Below are positions 58,979 to 64,000 of a stretch of DNA of 64,000 nucleotides, one piece after another (the stretch's first letter is position 1; every line of letters begins with the position of its first letter). The position numbers were made by a program, and so were the translations under genes. The notes under the pieces are model-generated. The model saw only the letters and a list, made by a program, of their open reading frames with translations. It was not told the origin of the DNA and made no database searches. Source of the stretch: CAKSHC01 sp045595395. Lineage in GTDB: Bacteria > Bacillota > Clostridia > Oscillospirales > UMGS1783. The stretch spans positions 1-64,000 of the forward strand of contig JAZOAH010000010.1 of NCBI GenBank assembly GCA_045595395.1. Reading direction: 5' to 3'.

Positions 58979-61900
58979 TTATTTAAGAACAACGTTAGAT
59001 CGGCCCAGTTTTTCCTGGAGGGCATTGACCAGTTCCTGTGTGATACAGACGGGAGAGGCGTAGCGGTAATATTTCTTGGCTTGCAGGAAATAGAAGATGA
59101 CTTCGCCCTGACCCGGGGAGTTTAAGAGCATATCCTTGACCTCACGTTCGAGCATGGTGTCCGACTCATCCAGGCGAATAAACATTTTATCGGTGATGCT
59201 GTTTTCGACATGGATGTGCTCGATACAGTCGCAGATGATCTTGGGTTCTTCCTCGTCACGCATGCTGACCCGACCACGGACTAAGACCGGAGCGTCGGGA
59301 ATGAGCATGGACTGGAATTTCTCACGCACGGTGGGGAAGACGATGACCTCGGCCGAGCCGGTCAGATCCTCCAGGGTGATAAAGGACATGGTGGCTTCGG
59401 TCTTGGTTAGTTTGTTGACCAGGCGGGAGATGATGCCGGCCACCGTGATCTTCTGACCGTCACGCACTTGATAGGAGCCGTCTTCGTCGGCCTGGAAGGC
59501 GCTTAGGCCGGGAAGTCCCAGCTTTTGCACTGCTTCACGGTACTCACTCATGGGGTGGCCGGTCAGATACATGCCGGCGCTCTCCTTTTCCAGCTGAAGC
59601 AGGGTCTTCTGGTCGAACTCATCACACATGTTATAGAGTTCCGATTCGGCTTCTTCAAAATCGTCACCGAACAGGCTGAGCTGGCCGACAAGATTGGCCT
59701 TGCGCTCACCGGCGATCGAGTTCATGATCGTTTCATAACTGCGCAGCAGGGTTTGGCGGTTGAGGCCCAGCGAATCAAAGGCACCGCATTTGATGAGCGA
59801 TTCGACGACACGCTTGTTGATATCGCCGTCGGCCATGCGTTTGAGGAAATCATACAGCGATTTGAAGGGGCCGCTTGTCTCTCGTTCGGCCACCACGCCG
59901 TCGATACAGGCTTTACCGATGCCCTTGATGGCCACCAGACCGTAACGCACCTCGTGACCGTTGGAGGTAAAGCCGGAATAGGATTGGTTGATATCGGGCG
60001 GTAGCACCTTGAGCCCCAGCGACAGACATTCTTCACGGAAGAGGGCGACCTTGTCGGTCGAGTCGATGACGCTGGTCATCAGAGCGGCCATGTACTGGCC
60101 GGGATAGTGGCGCTTGAGGTAGGCTGTCTTATAGGTAACATCGGCATAGCAGGCGGCATGCGATTTATTGAAGGCGTATTTGGCAAATTCAGCCATGTCG
60201 GCGTAGATCTTGTTGGCGATCTCCTCTGAGATGCCGTTGGCCACACAGCCGGGGACGACCACATTACCATCATCATCCTTCATGCCGTGGACGAAGATCT
60301 GGCGTTCCTCCTCCATTTTATCGGCTTTTTTCTTGGCCATGAAGCGGCGCACCAGGTCGGCACGGCCGTAGCTGTAGCCGGCAAGCAGACGTACCATCTG
60401 CATGACCTGCTCTTGGTATACCATACAGCCGTAGGTTACGTCAAGGATATCCTTTAATAACGGGTGATCGTATTGGACCGTTTCGGGATGGCGTTTGCCC
60501 TCAATGTAGCGGGGGATGGAATCCATCGGGCCGGGACGGTAGAGGGAGATAACGGCGATGACATCTTCGATGTTTTGCGGCTGCAGTTCGGCCAGCACCC
60601 GTTTCATGCCCGGGCTTTCCAGCTGGAAGACGCCGGTCGTTTCGCCCTTGGAGAGCATGTCATAGGTCGGCTGGTCGTCGTACTGCATCATGATGGCCGG
60701 GTCAAAATCAGGCTCGGTACGGTGGATATCATCAATAGCATCCTGAATAACGGTCAGATTGCGAAGACCGAGGAAGTCCATTTTAAGCAGCCCCAGATGC
60801 TCGACGGTGTCTTTGGGGTATTGGGTGACGACCGAGGAGTCGCTGACATGCAGGGGGATATAGTCGGAGACCGGCTTGTTGGTGATAACGACGCCGGCGG
60901 CGTGCATACCGGTCTGGCGGGGTGAGCCCTCGAGCATGATGGCGGTATCGACCAGTTTGCGGACCCTTTCGTCCTCGTCGTAGAGTTTTTTGAGGTCGGG
61001 GTTGACATCCAGTGCCTTGGGGATGGTCATTTTCAGGTCGTCGTTGGGGATGAGTTTGGCCACCGCATCGCATTCGCCGTAAGAATAGCCCAGGGCTCGG
61101 CCGACGTCACGCACAGCGCTGCGTGCCTTCATCAGGCCGAAGGTGACGATCTGACAGACATGGTCGGAGCCGTATTTTTCAATCACATAGTCGATGACCT
61201 CACCACGGCGTTCGGTACAGAAGTCAATATCAATATCGGGCATGGATACACGTTCGGGATTTAAGAAGCGCTCAAAGAAGAGGGAGAAGCGCACCGGGTC
61301 GATATCGGTGATGCCCAAGGTGTAGGCCACGATGGCGCCGGCGGCCGAGCCACGACCTGGGCCGACCGGGATGCCCTGGGATTTGGCGTGATTGATAAAG
61401 TCCCAAACGATGAGGAAGTAATCGACAAAGCCCATCTGATTGATGGTGTCTAGTTCAAATTTGAGTTGCTGGCGCAGTTCGTCGGTCACCGGGTCATAGC
61501 GGCGCTCCAGACCCTGCTCGCACAGCATGGTCAGATATTCAAAGTGATCCATGTTGTTGGGTGTGCGGAAGTTGGGCAGGTGGCGGGACTTGAAGTCGAA
61601 CTCGACATTGCAGCGGGCGGCGATCTCATCGGTGATGGAAACCGCCTCGGGCAGTTCGGAGAAGAGGTCGTTCATCTCCTCGGTCGACTTGACATAGAAC
61701 TCGTCGGTGCCGAAATCCATGCCGCTGCCCTCGTCGACGGTGTGGTTGGTCTGGATACAAAGGAGAACCTTTTGGGCGTAGGCATTTTCACGGGCCAGAT
61801 AGTGAGCATCGTTGGTGGCGACTAGGGGGACGCCGATGTCACAGGAGAGGCGGACCAGGCCGGCGTTGACCGTCTGCTGCTCCTGCAGGCCGTGATCCTG

Positions 61901-62425
61901 GATCTCGAGATAGAAGTTCTCTTTACCGAAAATATCAATATAATTGAGTGCGATCTTCTTAGCTTCCTCGTAATTACCGTGGAGCAATTCACGAGGGATC
62001 TCGCCTGACAGACAGGCCGACAGGCAGATGAGCCCCTCGCTGTACTCACGCAGCAGCTCCTCATCGACACGGGGCTTGATATAAAAGCCTTCGGTGAAGG
62101 AGCGGGAGACCATTTTACATAGATTATGATAACCGGTGTTGTTCTTGCACAGCAGCACCAGGTGGGAATAGCTGTAGTTAGGGCCACGATGCTTGTCGGT
62201 ACGGTGGCCGGGTGCTTTATACACCTCGCAGCCGATAACGGGACGGATGCCCTCGGCCAGGCAGGCTTCATAGAAATCAACGCAGCCGTACATAACGCCG
62301 TGATCGGTGATGGCGCAGGAGGTCTGGCCCATGGCCTTGACCCGCTTGACCAGATCCTTGATCTTACAGGCGCCGTCCAGGAGGCTGTATTCGGTATGGA
62401 TATGTAGGTGGGTAAATCCGGGCAT
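58979..62425 (-). CDS. dnaE: DNA polymerase III alpha subunit DnaE
   Basis: A 1148-residue replicative-type polymerase. The N-terminal PHP domain (HLHIHTEYSLLDGACKIKDL) is followed by the palm with GPGRGSAAGAIVAYTLGIT and the catalytic PDIDIDFCTERR. The fingers, a helix-hairpin-helix region and a C-terminal OB fold (ITVAGIISRLVNKLTKTEAT) complete it. It lacks the exonuclease insertion of PolC, so it is the DnaE1/DnaE3 type; Clostridia usually also carry PolC. I start at the ATG that reads MPGFTHLH after GGAGGG; a GTG two codons earlier overlaps that site. Confidence 0.96.
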   Translation of the reverse strand: MPGFTHLHIHTEYSLLDGACKIKDLVKRVKAMGQTSCAITDHGVMYGCVDFYEACLAEGIRPVIGCEVYKAPGHRTDKHRGPNYSYSHLVLLCKNNTGYHNLCKMVSRSFTEGFYIKPRVDEELLREYSEGLICLSACLSGEIPRELLHGNYEEAKKIALNYIDIFGKENFYLEIQDHGLQEQQTVNAGLVRLSCDIGVPLVATNDAHYLARENAYAQKVLLCIQTNHTVDEGSGMDFGTDEFYVKSTEEMNDLFSELPEAVSITDEIAARCNVEFDFKSRHLPNFRTPNNMDHFEYLTMLCEQGLERRYDPVTDELRQQLKFELDTINQMGFVDYFLIVWDFINHAKSQGIPVGPGRGSAAGAIVAYTLGITDIDPVRFSLFFERFLNPERVSMPDIDIDFCTERRGEVIDYVIEKYGSDHVCQIVTFGLMKARSAVRDVGRALGYSYGECDAVAKLIPNDDLKMTIPKALDVNPDLKKLYDEDERVRKLVDTAIMLEGSPRQTGMHAAGVVITNKPVSDYIPLHVSDSSVVTQYPKDTVEHLGLLKMDFLGLRNLTVIQDAIDDIHRTEPDFDPAIMMQYDDQPTYDMLSKGETTGVFQLESPGMKRVLAELQPQNIEDVIAVISLYRPGPMDSIPRYIEGKRHPETVQYDHPLLKDILDVTYGCMVYQEQVMQMVRLLAGYSYGRADLVRRFMAKKKADKMEEERQIFVHGMKDDDGNVVVPGCVANGISEEIANKIYADMAEFAKYAFNKSHAACYADVTYKTAYLKRHYPGQYMAALMTSVIDSTDKVALFREECLSLGLKVLPPDINQSYSGFTSNGHEVRYGLVAIKGIGKACIDGVVAERETSGPFKSLYDFLKRMADGDINKRVVESLIKCGAFDSLGLNRQTLLRSYETIMNSIAGERKANLVGQLSLFGDDFEEAESELYNMCDEFDQKTLLQLEKESAGMYLTGHPMSEYREAVQKLGLPGLSAFQADEDGSYQVRDGQKITVAGIISRLVNKLTKTEATMSFITLEDLTGSAEVIVFPTVREKFQSMLIPDAPVLVRGRVSMRDEEEPKIICDCIEHIHVENSITDKMFIRLDESDTMLEREVKDMLLNSPGQGEVIFYFLQAKKYYRYASPVCITQELVNALQEKLGRSNVVLK

Positions 62426-62437
62426 ATACACCCTCCT

Positions 62438-63310
62438 TTACTTGATATAGTCCTTCAATTTCTTTAAGCGGCGTGCTACTGCGCTTTTGGATACCGGCGG
62501 GTCGCAGTGGGCCCCGATCTCGGTTAGGGAAAATTCGGGATTATCCAATCGCAGTTGGGCACACTCCCGTACCTCCTGTGGCAGGCGGTTAAAGGCGCCG
62601 ATGGAGATGAGGGCTTTGATGTCGGCCAACTGGGCATGGGCGGCGTCGACCTGCTTGTCGGCATTGGCGGCGTCGCAGTTGCCACGGCGGTTGATGGAGG
62701 AGCGGACATCCTTTTCGATCTTGGTGTTCATCAGGGAAAAGGCGCAGTTTGTCGCACCCATCAGGGAGAGCAGATCCTCCATGCTTTCGCTGTCACGATA
62801 ATAGCACAGGAAGCGGTTGCCACGGTCGGTCATGGCAGCGGGGTAGCCGAGTTCAGCCAAAAACAGGCTCAGTTCATAGGCGGCTGAGGCGGTGCGAAGG
62901 ATAAACTCCATCTGATAGCTCTTGCTTGGGTCGGACAGACGGCCTGCACCCAGGAAGGCGCCACGCAAAAAGGCTTGGCGGCAGCATTCCTTGCGCCGCA
63001 AAGCCGGGTCGGGTCGGCCGAGCGGGCCGATGCCATAGGCGGCATAGATGGGGGCAGGCTCGTTTATATCTAAATTATAGAAATAGCCTTTGGTCGTTTT
63101 AGTCGTTCGGAGCACGGGGGTGATGGAAAAGCGATCCTTGACGGCCTGCTCGATAAAGGAGGACAGGGCGGCGCTTTCGGTGCGCAGCGTGATGCGGTCC
63201 TTTTCCTGCTTGGTGCCCAGCCACAGGGCGGCACAGAGTTTAGCGTCACGGCAGCAGGCCGATTCGGAAACGGCGGCGATCTCTTTTTTTGCGTCCTGAC
63301 AAAAACTCAT
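62438..63310 (-). CDS. whiA: WhiA family DNA-binding protein
   Basis: A 290-residue protein with the WhiA architecture: an N-terminal LAGLIDADG-like homing-endonuclease fold without nuclease residues (RQAFLRGAFLGAGRLSDP; YQMEFIL) and a C-terminal helix-turn-helix (FSLTEIGAHCDPPVSKSAVA). WhiA influences cell division and chromosome organisation in Gram-positive bacteria and sporulation genes in Streptomyces. It overlaps the rapZ stop by four bases and precedes dnaE by 12 bases. Confidence 0.94.
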   Translation of the reverse strand: MSFCQDAKKEIAAVSESACCRDAKLCAALWLGTKQEKDRITLRTESAALSSFIEQAVKDRFSITPVLRTTKTTKGYFYNLDINEPAPIYAAYGIGPLGRPDPALRRKECCRQAFLRGAFLGAGRLSDPSKSYQMEFILRTASAAYELSLFLAELGYPAAMTDRGNRFLCYYRDSESMEDLLSLMGATNCAFSLMNTKIEKDVRSSINRRGNCDAANADKQVDAAHAQLADIKALISIGAFNRLPQEVRECAQLRLDNPEFSLTEIGAHCDPPVSKSAVARRLKKLKDYIK

Positions 63311-64000
63311 GAGTGGATCCCCAGTTCACGGTGGACGATCTCGATCTCCTTGCCGCCCAGGCGCAGGTCGGCCGCCAGGCGTTCGGCCATAGCCACCGAG
63401 CGGTGCTGACCGCCGGTGCAGCCGATGCCGATACACAGCGAGGCGCGGCCCTCCTTATTGAGAAGCGGCAGCATGGTCAAGATCAGCTGTTCGATGCGCT
63501 CACACAGATCTTCGGCTTGGGGAAAGGAAAAGACATAGTCGGCCACCGGCGCTTCCAGGCCGGTGCGTGTCTTAAAATCTTTAACATAGAAGGGATTGGG
63601 CAGTCCACGCATATCAAAGACCATATCACACTCGGGCGGCAGACCGTTTTTGTAGCCGAAGGAGAGGATGCGGATGGCGGTATCTCGGGTCTTGCCTAAC
63701 AAATAGGAACTGAGCATGCTCCACAGCTGGCCGATGGTAGTGGTTGAGGTGTCGATGATATAATCGCTGACCTCCATCATGGGCAGCAGCATTTTGCGCT
63801 CATATTCGATGATCTGCTCAATCGTGCCGTCGATACGGCCTGAAAGGGGGTGGGGACGGCGGGATTCCTTATAGCGACGGATGATGACCGGGGTTGAGGC
63901 ATCGAAAAAGACGACACGGCAGTTGACCCGCTCATCCCGTTTGAGGGTGCGGATGAGGGTCAAAAGACTGGTGAAATTGTCAGACGAGCGCACGTCAACG
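63307..64000 (-). CDS. rapZ: RapZ/YvcJ family nucleotide-binding protein, N-terminus beyond the window
   Basis: The C-terminal 230 or so residues of a protein normally about 290 long. The reading frame stays open to the window edge (VDVRSSDNF), and the Walker A end lies outside. CRVVFFDASTPVIIRRYKESRRPHPL, seen as FFDASTPVIIRRYKESRR, and the C-terminal RNA-binding domain (FGYKNGLPPECDMVFDMRGL split, NPFY, IGIGCTGGQHRSVAMAERL) are typical. E. coli RapZ controls GlmS through a small RNA; in Gram-positives YvcJ has GTPase activity and a less clear role. The usual yvcK gene between rapZ and whiA is absent. Confidence 0.93.
   Translation of the reverse strand, partial: VDVRSSDNFTSLLTLIRTLKRDERVNCRVVFFDASTPVIIRRYKESRRPHPLSGRIDGTIEQIIEYERKMLLPMMEVSDYIIDTSTTTIGQLWSMLSSYLLGKTRDTAIRILSFGYKNGLPPECDMVFDMRGLPNPFYVKDFKTRTGLEAPVADYVFSFPQAEDLCERIEQLILTMLPLLNKEGRASLCIGIGCTGGQHRSVAMAERLAADLRLGGKEIEIVHRELGIHS

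Overview
The window looks like a chromosomal segment of a Gram-positive anaerobe of the class Clostridia (Bacillota). The evidence is strong AGGAGG-type ribosome binding sites, TTGACA/TATAAT promoters with 17-bp spacers, a split tyrosine-kinase polysaccharide system (CpsC/CpsD/CpsB type), an LCP ligase, WhiA, RapZ, DUF896, KtrAB-type potassium uptake and a DivIVA-like protein. I cannot name the genus. Most of the window is GC-rich by eye; roughly 8.8-19.3 kb is visibly richer in A and T.

Layout. 0-1.7 kb: a short dispersed repeat that ends like a tRNA tail, a small membrane protein, an XRE repressor divergent from a frameshifted lipoprotein, and another small membrane protein. 1.75-22.15 kb: a long exopolysaccharide operon with one clear promoter at its head and a terminator after its last gene. 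It runs chain-length/kinase/phosphatase module, a sorting-signal surface protein, LCP ligase, priming sugar transferase, five further glycosyltransferases, two pyruvyltransferase modules, two FrhB-like iron-sulfur modules (one fused to a pyruvyltransferase), a radical SAM protein, polymerase, flippase and a membrane-anchored pseudophosphatase. 22.2-24.8 kb: DUF896 protein, MnmM-type methyltransferase, nitroreductase, a lipoprotein and a GtrA protein. 24.8-26.9 kb: a non-coding island with two different hairpin-array elements, duplicated terminators, a second tRNA-tail repeat, tRNA-Ala(GGC) and tRNA-Gln(CTG), with mutY between the tRNAs.

26.9-30 kb: a parvulin lipoprotein and a pncA-pncB pair for NAD salvage. 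30-39.75 kb: a sugar-utilisation locus with two ROK regulators, two ROK kinases, a fucose-isomerase-like enzyme, a GatZ-like protein without its usual partner, a GH2 glycosidase and a DeoC-type aldolase. Palindromic candidate operators sit at both regulated promoters. The substrate is not evident and no transporter is present. 39.8-46.7 kb: ktrB-ktrA (apparently a leaderless message), a DivIVA-like coiled-coil protein, an E2-like acyltransferase lacking its catalytic histidine, the CCA-adding enzyme and small membrane proteins.

46.7-55.8 kb: a nine-gene leftward operon encoding DAHP synthase, the six later shikimate-pathway steps to chorismate, and the phenylalanine and tyrosine branches, with an AroE-AroK fusion. 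It is divergent from a TetR regulator across overlapping promoters. 55.9-64 kb: the TetR gene, a membrane GT2 enzyme, and the housekeeping series rapZ (cut by the window edge)-whiA-dnaE-pfkA. I saw no rRNA, CRISPR array, transposase or phage gene.
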